Below, in pieces: positions 18,856-27,155 of a stretch of 64,000 nt of DNA. The number at the start of each line of letters is the position of its first letter. The first letter of the stretch is position 1. The stretch is taken from NCBI GenBank assembly GCA_018069525.1, contig JAGPUQ010000004.1:1-64000 (forward strand), given 5' to 3'. The position numbers and the translations under genes were made by a program. The notes under the pieces were generated by a model, which saw only the letters and a list, made by a program, of their open reading frames with translations, ran no database searches and was not told where the DNA came from. This DNA is from Porticoccaceae bacterium. Its GTDB lineage: Bacteria; Pseudomonadota; Gammaproteobacteria; Pseudomonadales; Porticoccaceae.

Positions 18856-20325
18856 TCACTTCCCAACACAAAAACTGGAAAAAATCTCTCCGAGCAAGTC
18901 ATCGCTGGTAAATTCACCAGTTATGCTGCCCAACTGTTCCTGCGCGCACCGCAACTCTTCTGCGACCAGCTCGCCCGCAGCGGTGCTCGACATTAAACCC
19001 TCAGCCAGACGCAAGTGTTTTTGGGCCGCTTGCATCGCCACCAGGTGGCGTGCACGGGCAGAAAACACGCCTTCGCTACCGTGCTGAAACCCCGCGCTGG
19101 CTTGCAGGTGTGCCTTGAGTGTATCCATACCTACGCCCGTTTTAGCAGACAAGGCAATTACCGGAACACCGGTTTCGCCGCCGGTTATAGCCGCGATCAC
19201 CGGCGTTATTGAAGACAAGTCCTGGGCGGAGCGATCGATTTTATTCAGCACAATGGCGACCCGAGTTTTAGCTGAGTCATTCTGGAGAGGTGCGTGTTGC
19301 TGGAATACATGTTGCACGGGTAAACGCTCAACCAGCTCGCGCCACTCCCCGGCTAGCTGCGTTTCAAGTTCTTTGGCGTGCGCTTCCCCGCCGTTATTTA
19401 ACAGGGTGCTATCAATAACGTAGAGCACTTGATCGGCGGTTTCGATTTCACCCCAGGCCCGCCTAACCCCCTCGCGCTCCACCAGGTCGTCGGTATCGCG
19501 CAGACCCGCGGTATCCACTAAATGCAGGGGCAGGTCATCTAACAAAATAGCTTCACGCAGCACATCCCGCGTGGTGCCCGCGACCTCGGTAACAATCGCC
19601 GTATCACGCTGGGCCAGCGCATTCATCAAACTGGATTTCCCGGCGTTGGGTCGGCCGACAATGGCGACCGTCGTACCCTCCCTTAATAATGCGCCCTGCT
19701 GAGCACAACCCAGCACGGTTTCGACCTGTGCCAGCAGTGCAGAAACCCGATCGCCAACCTTGCCATCGGCTAAAAAATCAATTTCTTCTTCGGGGAAATC
19801 TATCGCCGATTCCACATACATGCGCAGATGAATCAGGGCTTCCACTAAAACGTGGATGTGTGCGGAAAATTCTCCCTGCAGGGAGCGCACCGCACTTTGT
19901 GCCGCAGTTTCAGAGCTGGCATTAACCAAATCCGCCACCGCTTCAACCTGAGTGAGATCCATTTTTCCGTTAATAAAGGCGCGCTCACTGAACTCCCCGG
20001 GACGCGCCTGCCGCACCCCGAGCGCCAACACCCGACGCAACAACATCCCCAACACCACCACGCCGCCATGGCCCTGAAGCTCAACAACATCTTCGCCGGT
20101 AAAGGAGGCTGGCGCGGGAAAATAAAGTGCTATGCCTTCGTCGACCACCTCGCCAGCGGCACCCAAAAATGGGCCATAACTCGCCACCCGGGGCTGGAGT
20201 GTTCTGCCCACCAGCGCGGGAATAAGGTCCTGGAGTTGATTGCCAGAAATACGCAGAATGCCTACACCGCCACGCCCACTCGGGGTGGCGATTGCGGCTA
20301 TCGTGTCACTCGTTGCGGTAGGCAT
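18856..20325 (-). CDS. mnmE: tRNA uridine-5-carboxymethylaminomethyl(34) synthesis GTPase
   Basis: With MnmG it installs the cmnm5/nm5 group on the wobble uridine of several tRNAs. The N-terminal folate-binding domain opens with TIAAIATPSGRGGVGILRISG. The G domain, inserted in a helical domain, has the P-loop GRPNAGKSS (224-232), the TTRD switch, DTAG and NKID. The C-terminal FCVGK carries the conserved cysteine. At 489 residues it is about 30 longer than usual; the extra length lies between the switch region and NKID (around EAHAKELETQLAGEW and QHAPLQNDS). It points towards dnaA, while mnmG is in the opposite orientation 3.3 kb away; in many relatives the two are adjacent and co-directional. 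Confidence 0.96.
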   Translation of the reverse strand: MPTATSDTIAAIATPSGRGGVGILRISGNQLQDLIPALVGRTLQPRVASYGPFLGAAGEVVDEGIALYFPAPASFTGEDVVELQGHGGVVVLGMLLRRVLALGVRQARPGEFSERAFINGKMDLTQVEAVADLVNASSETAAQSAVRSLQGEFSAHIHVLVEALIHLRMYVESAIDFPEEEIDFLADGKVGDRVSALLAQVETVLGCAQQGALLREGTTVAIVGRPNAGKSSLMNALAQRDTAIVTEVAGTTRDVLREAILLDDLPLHLVDTAGLRDTDDLVEREGVRRAWGEIETADQVLYVIDSTLLNNGGEAHAKELETQLAGEWRELVERLPVQHVFQQHAPLQNDSAKTRVAIVLNKIDRSAQDLSSITPVIAAITGGETGVPVIALSAKTGVGMDTLKAHLQASAGFQHGSEGVFSARARHLVAMQAAQKHLRLAEGLMSSTAAGELVAEELRCAQEQLGSITGEFTSDDLLGEIFSSFCVGK

Positions 20326-20366
20326 AGTTTTTATTAATAGGCCTCAACCGGTATTAAGTTTTTGGT

Positions 20367-22058
20367 TTATTCGGCTTCGACTTTTCGCGTAATCGCCCAC
20401 TGCTGCGCAATAGACAAAAGACTGTTCACCGTCCAGTACAACACCAGACCAGAAGGAAACATGACGAAGAAAAATGCAAAAGCCACCGGCATAATTTTCA
20501 TCACCTTGGCCTGTATCGGATCCGGCGGTGTCGGTTGCAGGCTTTGCAGGAAGAACATACAAATACCATTTACTACCGGTAAAACATAATGGGGATCTTT
20601 TACCGATAGATCCGTAATCCAAAAAATCCACGGTGCATGACGTAATTCTACACTTTCGCTTAAGGCCCAATACAAAGCAATAAACACCGGCATCTGGATC
20701 AACATAGGAAAGCAGCCGCCCATCGGGTTTACTTTTTCCTTTTTGTACAAACCCATAACTTCCTGAGAAAGTTTAGCGCGGTCGTCGCCGTGTAATTCTC
20801 GCAGGCGAGCCATTTCCGGCTGCAATTTACGCATCTTCGCCATCGACCGGTAACTGGTCGCAGACAGTGGATAAAATACGGTTTTTACCACCACGGTCAA
20901 ACCAATAATCGCCCAACCCCAATTGCCAAAAATTCCGTGAAGCCACTGTAGGCCCCAAAATAAGGGTTTTGCAATCCACCACAGCCAGCCGTAATCAATG
21001 GTTAAATCCAAATAAGGCGCTATTTCTTTTAAACGTTTCTGATCTTTCGGCCCAACGTAAAACTGCGCTCCCGTGCTTCCCGTTTGCCCGGGCTCAACCA
21101 CCCACTCGGGGCCAGTAAAGCCAAACGCGTACAATTCTTTACCCGCTAGTTTGCGCAACTGGTAGCGATTAAGCTCCCCCTGATCCGGAACCCATGCACC
21201 AACAAAATAGTGTTGCACCATGGCGACCCAGCCGCCCTCGCGCTCGGCTTTAAATGCCTCTTCGTCGAGATCGTCAAAATCAATTTTTTTGTAATTCGTT
21301 TCCGAGGTACTAAGCGCTGCACCGAGATAAGGTTTTAACCCGACCCGACCCGTTTGCGCGGGGTTGTAAGTATCTCGCAACATTTGTCCGAACAAATGTC
21401 CGCGCCAACTTTCCGACCCACGATTGTCTACGCGATAATTAACGTCTATTAAATAATCGCCGCGGCGCAACACAAACTCTTTAGTAATCTGGCTCTCGCC
21501 CTGAGACATTTGCAAGGGCACTCGAATTTCGTTTTCGCCTTCTTCCAGCCGATAACTTTCCTGAGCTGCGCGAAACACGGGTCGCTCGCCACCAGTATCG
21601 GTGCCGCTTTTTCCAATCAGTCCACTCTGCGCAATATAGGTGTAAGTCTGCGAACGATTAAGCATTAAAAACGGGTCGGCGTCGTCTTTAAGCTCACTTA
21701 AATGCGCTAACAAGGAGGCCCGCACAATATCTCCACCGCGGGTATCTATCACTACCTCGAGCATATCCGTGGTAATGGTTACCAGACGCGTTGCCGCCTT
21801 GCTGTCCGTACTCGCCGGGGCGGACTCATCGAGAGAAGGCTTATCAAGCGTCGGGACTAAATCCGCACCGAGCGCCAAATCAGCTTGTTCGCCCAGGCGG
21901 GTATTACCGGTCGAATCAATGTCGGGAATAATCACCGCTTCTCGGTTTGCCACCGAGGCTTCCGGTCGACGGCTATCCTGGAAATCATTCCAGCGGATAA
22001 ATAGCACGGCAAATATAGCGACCATTGCGGCGATTAAAACATTGCGTTGCCAATCCAT
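20367..22058 (-). CDS. yidC: Membrane protein insertase YidC
   Basis: A 563-residue inner-membrane insertase that assists Sec-dependent and independent membrane proteins. Layout: N-terminal anchor (MDWQRNVLIAAMVAIFAVLFIRW), a periplasmic beta-sandwich domain (about 60-350), then five core helices with the conserved YPLSATSYRSMAKMRKLQPE loop and NPMGGCFPMLIQMPVFIALYW. It follows yidD by two bases and lies before mnmE, in the conserved rpmH-rnpA-yidD-yidC-mnmE unit. Its likely clients encoded nearby include AtpE and CoxB, which need YidC in E. coli. Confidence 0.97.
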   Translation of the reverse strand: MDWQRNVLIAAMVAIFAVLFIRWNDFQDSRRPEASVANREAVIIPDIDSTGNTRLGEQADLALGADLVPTLDKPSLDESAPASTDSKAATRLVTITTDMLEVVIDTRGGDIVRASLLAHLSELKDDADPFLMLNRSQTYTYIAQSGLIGKSGTDTGGERPVFRAAQESYRLEEGENEIRVPLQMSQGESQITKEFVLRRGDYLIDVNYRVDNRGSESWRGHLFGQMLRDTYNPAQTGRVGLKPYLGAALSTSETNYKKIDFDDLDEEAFKAEREGGWVAMVQHYFVGAWVPDQGELNRYQLRKLAGKELYAFGFTGPEWVVEPGQTGSTGAQFYVGPKDQKRLKEIAPYLDLTIDYGWLWWIAKPLFWGLQWLHGIFGNWGWAIIGLTVVVKTVFYPLSATSYRSMAKMRKLQPEMARLRELHGDDRAKLSQEVMGLYKKEKVNPMGGCFPMLIQMPVFIALYWALSESVELRHAPWIFWITDLSVKDPHYVLPVVNGICMFFLQSLQPTPPDPIQAKVMKIMPVAFAFFFVMFPSGLVLYWTVNSLLSIAQQWAITRKVEAE

Positions 22059-22060
22059 AA

Positions 22061-22348
22061 TTAACCATTCTCTCTTTGTGTTGGGCTTTGTGTTGGGCTT
22101 TGTGTTGGGGGTTGGCTAGCTGCGTGTTGTGGTTTCTCTGGCACCGGATCGTGCCCACCCTGATGATAGGGATGACACTTAACCAGACGCCTAAGTGTTA
22201 ACCAGACGCCATAAATCGCGCCACGCTCACGGATTGCTTCGATAGCATATTGGGAACACGTTGGGTAAAACCGGCAGTTCGAACCCAAAAACGGGCTTAT
22301 CGTCCATTGATAAATTTTTAGTAGCGCCACCATGGCCCGTGCTATCAC
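22061..22348 (-). CDS. yidD: Membrane protein insertion efficiency factor YidD
   Basis: A small membrane-associated protein with the signature KIYQWTISPFLGSNCRFYPTCS and KCHPYHQGGHDPVP. The GTG at 22348 overlaps the rnpA TGA (GTGA) and has a GGGAG seven bases upstream, so coupled translation is likely; an ATG at 22333 is the alternative. The C terminus ends in a threefold PTQS repeat, encoded by three perfect 12-bp tandem units (22074-22109), which is not part of the conserved family. The protein of 95 residues supports insertion by YidC encoded next. Confidence 0.9.
   Translation of the reverse strand: MIARAMVALLKIYQWTISPFLGSNCRFYPTCSQYAIEAIRERGAIYGVWLTLRRLVKCHPYHQGGHDPVPEKPQHAASQPPTQSPTQSPTQRENG
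22074..22109. repeat. Three perfect 12-bp tandem repeats in the 3' end of yidD
   Basis: The unit CTTTGTGTTGGG (plus strand) occurs three times without mismatch. Being a multiple of three, copy-number change would keep yidD in frame and alter only the length of its PTQS tail. Confidence 0.9.
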
Positions 22349-22791
22349 GCCTGTTCTCCCGGCACAGCTGCCGCTGACTTTTCTATTGCCTGGTTTACTT
22401 TGTTGATTAACTGCTGCCAACCTTCCTGCAATACGCGATTCTGCATTTCCACGGAGAGTTCGTCTACACCTCGACGCGTCAAAAAAATGATATCTAGTTT
22501 AAGTTGTTGTATTGCGGGACTAATACGGAAAGTGTTTCTGGCCACCCTTTTTATCCGGTTGCGATCTACCGAGCGCCGCAAGTTTTTCTTGGCGACCACT
22601 AAGCCTAGCCGAGATAGCGCTGCGCTGTTGGGTCGAGCCAACAAGAGAAAATACTTATGGGAAACACGAAAAGTGGCGTCGTCAAATACGCTTTTATAAT
22701 CACTGGCGCACAACAGGCGTTGCTGCCGAGTAAAGCGCTGCGAAGCTAAACCTGGGGAGGCGGGAGTGCTAGAAACAAGTGCGCTGGGCAT
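22345..22791 (-). CDS. rnpA: Ribonuclease P protein component
   Basis: The basic protein cofactor of RNase P, which matures tRNA 5' ends. The signature RRSVDRNRIKRVARNTFR is present, preceded by RLGLVVAKKNL. The protein is 148 residues, slightly long because of N- and C-terminal extensions. ATG at 22791 is chosen; a GTG three codons upstream is possible. The stop overlaps the yidD start. rpmH lies 42 bases upstream on the same strand, the conserved pair. Confidence 0.95.
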   Translation of the reverse strand: MPSALVSSTPASPGLASQRFTRQQRLLCASDYKSVFDDATFRVSHKYFLLLARPNSAALSRLGLVVAKKNLRRSVDRNRIKRVARNTFRISPAIQQLKLDIIFLTRRGVDELSVEMQNRVLQEGWQQLINKVNQAIEKSAAAVPGEQA

Positions 22792-22833
22792 CACCCCCAC
22801 CCAGTGCTATTGGATCGGCTTACAAACAGTCTA

Positions 22834-22968
22834 TCAAGCGGCCAGACGTTTGCGGCCTTTGGCGCGCCGACGCTTTATTATTAGACGACCACTTTTTGTC
22901 GCCATGCGCGCGCGAAATCCGTGGGTGCGTTTGCGTTTTAACACGCTAGGTTGGAATGTTCTTTTCAT
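22834..22968 (-). CDS. rpmH: 50S ribosomal protein L34
   Basis: A 44-residue, very basic ribosomal protein. The translation starts [18 protein letters not shown], continues [17 protein letters not shown] and ends AKGRKRLAA, which matches L34 throughout. It is the first gene of the minus-strand unit, with a strong promoter about 115 bases upstream (23083-23111). It borders origin candidate 2. Confidence 0.98.
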   Translation of the reverse strand: MKRTFQPSVLKRKRTHGFRARMATKSGRLIIKRRRAKGRKRLAA

Positions 22969-23082
22969 TGCCGTAATCCGAGTTGCTTACTACTTCGAGA
23001 GCCTGTGGACCTGTTAAAAGCTAGCCCTGGGTTTAACTAAACTCCAGCACAGCCGCAAGGGTCTGCCATCAAATGGCCGCGC

Positions 23083-23111
23083 ATTTTAGGAAAAAAGCGC
23101 TCAGGTATCAA
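23083..23111 (-). promoter_or_regulatory. Promoter of rpmH-rnpA-yidD-yidC-mnmE
   Basis: On the minus strand, TTGATA (23111-23106), a 17-base spacer and TAAAAT (23088-23083) form a near-consensus sigma-70 promoter. It would give a leader of about 105 bases before rpmH. Confidence 0.75.
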
Positions 23112-23248
23112 TGCCTAAATTCAGTTCCTGACCTAATCTGGCCATTTACGGGTCTTTTTATCAGTCTTTTGTATGGGCCTGTAGGGCTTACTAGAGACTG
23201 GATTCGATAAACCGGGCTCAGATAAATATAAGTTCTGAGAATAAACCC

Positions 23249-23257
23249 TGTGGATAA
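23249..23257 (-). promoter_or_regulatory. DnaA box (perfect)
   Basis: TGTGGATAA on the plus strand, in origin candidate 2. Confidence 0.85.
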
Positions 23258-23287
23258 GCCAGACTTGATCTGTGTATCAATATCGCT

Positions 23288-23296
23288 TTATCCACA
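23288..23296 (+). promoter_or_regulatory. DnaA box (perfect)
   Basis: TTATCCACA in origin candidate 2, 30 bases after and inverted relative to the box at 23249. Confidence 0.85.
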
Positions 23297-23449
23297 AAAA
23301 ATCAGCATTTTTGTTGGCGGGCTTAAACTATCCAAAGCTTACAACCACGCTATTGGTGTGAAACCCCGCGCTTTCCCTTGGACTTTCATAGGGCTTAAGG
23401 CCTTGATTCTATTTTTAAAACTCGGTATATCCACTGTTTTAAGGCCCCT

Positions 23450-23519
23450 AATAACTATAACTATAATTAACTTACTTAATATATACATATTTAATTAAAT
23501 ACTAATAAGAATAGTTATT
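23450..23519. repeat. Inverted repeat flanking a very AT-rich tract (possible unwinding element)
   Basis: AATAACTAT at 23450-23458 and its exact complement ATAGTTATT at 23511-23519 enclose 52 bases that are nearly all A and T. Short direct repeats (ATAACTATAACTATAA) lie within and beside the left arm. Confidence 0.7.
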
Positions 23520-23621
23520 TAATAGCTCAATAAATCAATATAGCCGTCTTTGCGCCAATCAGGATACAATGCTCGACTGTCCCGATTTCACATAACCTCA
23601 CTCAACCGCGACATAAATATT

Positions 23622-25610
23622 ATGCGTTTCCCAGACTCCTTTGATGTCATCGTTATTGGTGGCGGCCATGCGGGCACCGAGGCGTGTTTGGCGTCGGCGC
23701 GCATGGGTTGTGCGACTCTGTTGGTTACGCACAACGTAGAAACCCTGGGTCAAATGTCCTGTAATCCCGCCATTGGCGGTATCGGGAAAAGTCATTTGGT
23801 CAAAGAAATCGACGCCCTGGGCGGAGCCATGGCACAGGCGACCGACAGTGGCGGCATACAGTTTCGCGTGCTTAACGCCCGCAAAGGCCCGGCGGTACGC
23901 GCCACCCGAGCGCAGGCGGATCGGGTGCTCTACAAAGCGGCCATAAGAGGTATTTTGGAGAACCAGCCCAACCTCACTATTTTTCAGCAAGGCGTGGACG
24001 ACCTCATTGTCGAGGGCGACCGGGTCGCCGGAGTAGTAACGGCAATGGGCGTCGAATTTCGCGCGCCCACCGTGGTGTTAACCGCAGGCACTTTCCTCGG
24101 TGGCCGTATCCATATTGGGCTCGACAATCATTCCGGCGGACGGGCAGGTGATCCTCCCTCCGTTCGGCTTGCGGAACGCCTGCGCGAACTGCCCTTCCGG
24201 GTAGACCGGCTTAAAACTGGCACTCCGCCACGCATTGATGCGAGCACGGTTAATTTCGAGGGTCTGGAAGAGCAGTGGGGCGATCAACCCACACCGGTTA
24301 TGTCCTATTTGGGCTCCGTCGCAGATCATCCTCGGCAAACCTGCTGCTGGGTGACCCATACCAATACCCAAACCCACGATATTATCCGCGGCGGTCTGGA
24401 TCGCTCACCGATGTACACCGGAGTGATCGACGGCATTGGTCCGCGTTACTGTCCTTCCATCGAAGACAAAATTGTGCGTTTTGCCGACAAAGACAGCCAT
24501 CAAATTTTTATAGAACCGGAGGGCCTGGAGACTCATGAGCTCTACCCCAATGGCATTTCCACCAGTTTGCCCTTTGATGTGCAGTTGAACTTAGTGCGCT
24601 CTATCAAAGGTTTTGAGAACGCCCACATTACCCGCCCGGGCTACGCTATCGAATACGATTTTTTTGATCCTCGAGATTTGCGTCACAGCCTGGAAACACG
24701 AGCCTTGAAAGGTCTGTACTTCGCCGGACAGATCAACGGCACCACCGGTTACGAGGAGGCCGCAGCGCAAGGGTTGTTGGCGGGACTTAACGCCGCTCGA
24801 CAAGCCCTTCAGCAGGAGCCGTGGACGCCGGGTCGGGATGAGGCCTACCTGGGGGTGATGGTCGACGACCTGGTCACCACCGGAACCCGTGAGCCCTATC
24901 GGATGTTTACCAGTCGCGCCGAATATCGACTGATGCTGCGCGAAGACAACGCTGATCAGCGCCTGACTGAATTCGGTCGTAAACTCGGCCTGGTCGATGA
25001 TCACCGCTGGCAGCGCTTTAGTGATAAATGCGAGGCCGTGGAACAGGAGCGTCAGCGCTTGCAGGACAGTTGGGTTCAGGCTGGTTCAAGCCAGGCCTTG
25101 CAGTTAGAGCCGCTGCTGGAAAAGCCCTTGTCGCGAGAGGCAAACTTACTAGAGCTGCTGAAGCGGCCGGGTTTAAGTTATGGCGATATAGCCGGTTTAG
25201 TGAGCATTAGCCCTGACAGCTCTAATCTAGATGACGGTTCTAGCTCGGAAGAGACGGCTGCGCGTCAAACCGCAGGCGCACAAATTGAAATCGAAATTAA
25301 ATATCAGGGTTATATTGATCGTCAACGGGGCGAAATAGAACGCCTGCGCCGCCATGAGCAAACCATTATTCCCAGCAGTTTTGATTACAGTGCGGTATCT
25401 GGATTATCCAATGAAGTGGTTCAAAAACTCACTGCCGCAGAACCCGAAAGCCTGGGCCGAGCGGCGCGCATCCCCGGTGTCACGCCCGCAGCGGTTTCGC
25501 TGTTGCTTATTTATCTGAAAAAACACTCTTTAGAAGCGGGTCGGGCCTCAACAAATGCGGCGAAATTAAACCAGACCTCAGGCTCCGCGCCTAACAGCGC
25601 TCAAAACTGA
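23622..25610 (+). CDS. mnmG: tRNA uridine-5-carboxymethylaminomethyl(34) synthesis enzyme MnmG (GidA)
   Basis: The FAD-dependent partner of MnmE in wobble uridine modification. [14 protein letters not shown] (dinucleotide fold) is near the start, with [26 protein letters not shown] and a second signature [21 protein letters not shown]. The open frame extends to 23550, but ATG 23622 (MRFPDSFDV) matches the family start. At 662 residues it is about 30 longer than usual, owing to a serine- and glutamate-rich insert near residue 555 and a low-complexity C-terminal tail. It leads a plus-strand run with rsmG, parA and parB. A TACAAT at 23565-23570 may be its -10 element. Confidence 0.96.
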   Translation: MRFPDSFDVIVIGGGHAGTEACLASARMGCATLLVTHNVETLGQMSCNPAIGGIGKSHLVKEIDALGGAMAQATDSGGIQFRVLNARKGPAVRATRAQADRVLYKAAIRGILENQPNLTIFQQGVDDLIVEGDRVAGVVTAMGVEFRAPTVVLTAGTFLGGRIHIGLDNHSGGRAGDPPSVRLAERLRELPFRVDRLKTGTPPRIDASTVNFEGLEEQWGDQPTPVMSYLGSVADHPRQTCCWVTHTNTQTHDIIRGGLDRSPMYTGVIDGIGPRYCPSIEDKIVRFADKDSHQIFIEPEGLETHELYPNGISTSLPFDVQLNLVRSIKGFENAHITRPGYAIEYDFFDPRDLRHSLETRALKGLYFAGQINGTTGYEEAAAQGLLAGLNAARQALQQEPWTPGRDEAYLGVMVDDLVTTGTREPYRMFTSRAEYRLMLREDNADQRLTEFGRKLGLVDDHRWQRFSDKCEAVEQERQRLQDSWVQAGSSQALQLEPLLEKPLSREANLLELLKRPGLSYGDIAGLVSISPDSSNLDDGSSSEETAARQTAGAQIEIEIKYQGYIDRQRGEIERLRRHEQTIIPSSFDYSAVSGLSNEVVQKLTAAEPESLGRAARIPGVTPAAVSLLLIYLKKHSLEAGRASTNAAKLNQTSGSAPNSAQN

Positions 25611-25633
25611 TCAACCGCCCCGCCACATAAAAA

Positions 25634-26284
25634 ATGCCCCAACCCATAGCAGACACCCCAGAGTTTTGTCAGCTCCTCGCCTCTGGCCTGGAGCGGCTCG
25701 GCTTTGGGTCAAACCCGGACCGAGAGCAAAAACTGCTGCGCTATCTCGATATGCTGGTGCGTTGGAATCTTACCTACAACCTGACCGCCGTTACCGATCC
25801 CGAAGCAATGATTTACCGGCATCTGCTGGATAGTCTGGCGATCGCCGGGCACTTAGTTGGCCAGCGCTTTATCGATGTGGGTACCGGCGCAGGTTTACCG
25901 GGCATACCGTTGGCGATCTGGATGGACGATAAGTCCTTCGCGCTACTCGACAGCAACGGCAAAAAAACGCGCTTTCTGGTGCAGGTGAAGCTGGAGTTAG
26001 GCCTGTCGAACGTCGAGGTTATTCATAGTCGGGTGGAACAGCATCAAGCTGAAACACGCTTTGATGGCGTATTAACTCGCGCCTTTGCCAGTCTCGCCGA
26101 AATGGTGGAACAATGTGATGGCTTGTTGGCGGATAATGGTGCTTTCTATGCCATGAAGGGCCGAATGTCCGATCAGGAGTTGTCCGCCCTGCCAAAAACT
26201 TATACTCTCCGTGCCGCCCGGGCGCTTGATATTCCCGGTGGAGATGAACAACGACACCTGGTCGAATTGACCCGTCAACCTTAA
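25634..26284 (+). CDS. rsmG: 16S rRNA (guanine(527)-N(7))-methyltransferase
   Basis: A 216-residue SAM-dependent methyltransferase (GidB) that modifies G527 of 16S rRNA; loss gives low-level streptomycin resistance in several bacteria. MLVRWNLTYNLTAVTDPEAMIYRHLLDSL and the SAM motif FIDVGTGAGLPGIPLAI are highly characteristic. It follows mnmG by 23 bases and precedes parA by 25, the usual gene order around gammaproteobacterial origins. Confidence 0.96.
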   Translation: MPQPIADTPEFCQLLASGLERLGFGSNPDREQKLLRYLDMLVRWNLTYNLTAVTDPEAMIYRHLLDSLAIAGHLVGQRFIDVGTGAGLPGIPLAIWMDDKSFALLDSNGKKTRFLVQVKLELGLSNVEVIHSRVEQHQAETRFDGVLTRAFASLAEMVEQCDGLLADNGAFYAMKGRMSDQELSALPKTYTLRAARALDIPGGDEQRHLVELTRQP

Positions 26285-26309
26285 ACCATCCGTCGAGGCT
26301 AGCGTACTT

Positions 26310-27155
26310 TTGCCACATATTTATGCCATAGCGAACCAGAAAGGCGGCGTGGGGAAAACCACCACCAGCGTCAACCTAGCCGCGTCGTTAGCCCATTTAG
26401 GCAAGCGCGTGTTGTTGGTAGACCTGGATCCCCAGGGCAACGCGACCATGGGTAGCGGAGTGGACAAAAGCCAGCTCGAATTTTCGATTTATGAAGTGCT
26501 CACTGATCAGGCCAGTTTTACCCAGGCTTGTGTGGCTTGCGCCGACGCGGGCTACGACTTACTACCGGCCAACGACGACCTGACCGCAGCGGAAGTAGAG
26601 CTGCTGAGCGTTGCCGACAAGGAGCAACGCCTAAAAACCGTGCTTGCCAATACCGAAAGTAACACCGAAAGCAATACTGAAAATTACGACTACGTGATTA
26701 TCGATTGCCCGCCATCGCTCAACATGCTCACCGTCAACGCCCTGGTCGCAGCCGATAGCGTCATCATCCCCATGCAGTGCGAATACTATGCGTTAGAAGG
26801 CCTTACCGCGCTGGTAAACACCATTGCGCAGGTCGCCAAAGTCGCCAACTCGGGCTTGCGGGTCGAAGGCATACTTCGCACCATGTACGATGCGCGCAGT
26901 AGCTTGACCCTCGAAGTGTCCGATCAACTCCACCACCATTTTGGTAAACGCGTGTATCAAACCGTTATTCCCCGTAATGTTCGCCTCGCCGAAGCTCCTA
27001 GCTATGGCAAGCCGGCACTGTTGTACGATCGCCTCTCAAAAGGCGCGGTTGCCTATTTGGGTCTGGCAGATGAAATTTTGCGCCGCCGTGACAAGTCGGC
27101 AAGTGCCAACAAAGAGGGTGCCGCGACCACCGTGTCCGGTAGAGAGGCAGGCTGA
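26310..27155 (+). CDS. parA: Chromosome-partitioning ATPase ParA (Soj)
   Basis: A 281-residue ParA-type ATPase that moves ParB-parS complexes after replication. The deviant Walker A motif KGGVGKTTT is at residues 11-19, Walker A' is VLLVDLDPQGNAT and Walker B is VIIDCPPSL. The start is a TTG (MPHIYAIANQ) with GAGG 11 bases upstream; no ATG gives a sensible N terminus. A local insert of three degenerate 12-bp repeats (26649-26684) codes for NTES NTES NTEN before the Walker B strand and is not a family feature. The stop overlaps the parB ATG. Confidence 0.96.
   Translation: MPHIYAIANQKGGVGKTTTSVNLAASLAHLGKRVLLVDLDPQGNATMGSGVDKSQLEFSIYEVLTDQASFTQACVACADAGYDLLPANDDLTAAEVELLSVADKEQRLKTVLANTESNTESNTENYDYVIIDCPPSLNMLTVNALVAADSVIIPMQCEYYALEGLTALVNTIAQVAKVANSGLRVEGILRTMYDARSSLTLEVSDQLHHHFGKRVYQTVIPRNVRLAEAPSYGKPALLYDRLSKGAVAYLGLADEILRRRDKSASANKEGAATTVSGREAG
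26649..26684 (+). repeat. Three degenerate 12-bp tandem repeats in parA
   Basis: AATACCGAAAGT, AACACCGAAAGC and AATACTGAAAAT follow each other in frame, giving NTES-NTES-NTEN. Confidence 0.8.

Larger units (their letters stand above)
22969..23621. other. oriC: Candidate replication origin 2 (rpmH-mnmG intergenic region)
   Basis: A 653-base non-coding region between the divergent rpmH and mnmG. It contains the rpmH promoter, two perfect DnaA boxes facing each other (23249-23257 reverse, 23288-23296 forward), and an AT-rich tract (23450-23540) with about a dozen G or C in 90 bases. That tract is flanked by the inverted repeat AATAACTAT (23450-23458) and ATAGTTATT (23511-23519). Genes run away from it on both sides for over 10 kb, which is what an active bidirectional origin would produce. 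It sits beside mnmG, as oriC does in E. coli. Confidence 0.65.

Noticed and set aside
18810-18860. Inverted repeats near the mnmE stop (GGCCC/GGGCC, AGTGACT/AGTCACT)
   Set aside because: No U tract follows on the minus strand; the second repeat has a 14-base loop. Too weak for a terminator call.
22766-23017. An 83-residue plus-strand frame covering rpmH
   Set aside because: It is the antisense of rpmH; the minus-strand translation is a perfect L34, and the plus frame has no ribosome binding site or recognisable family.
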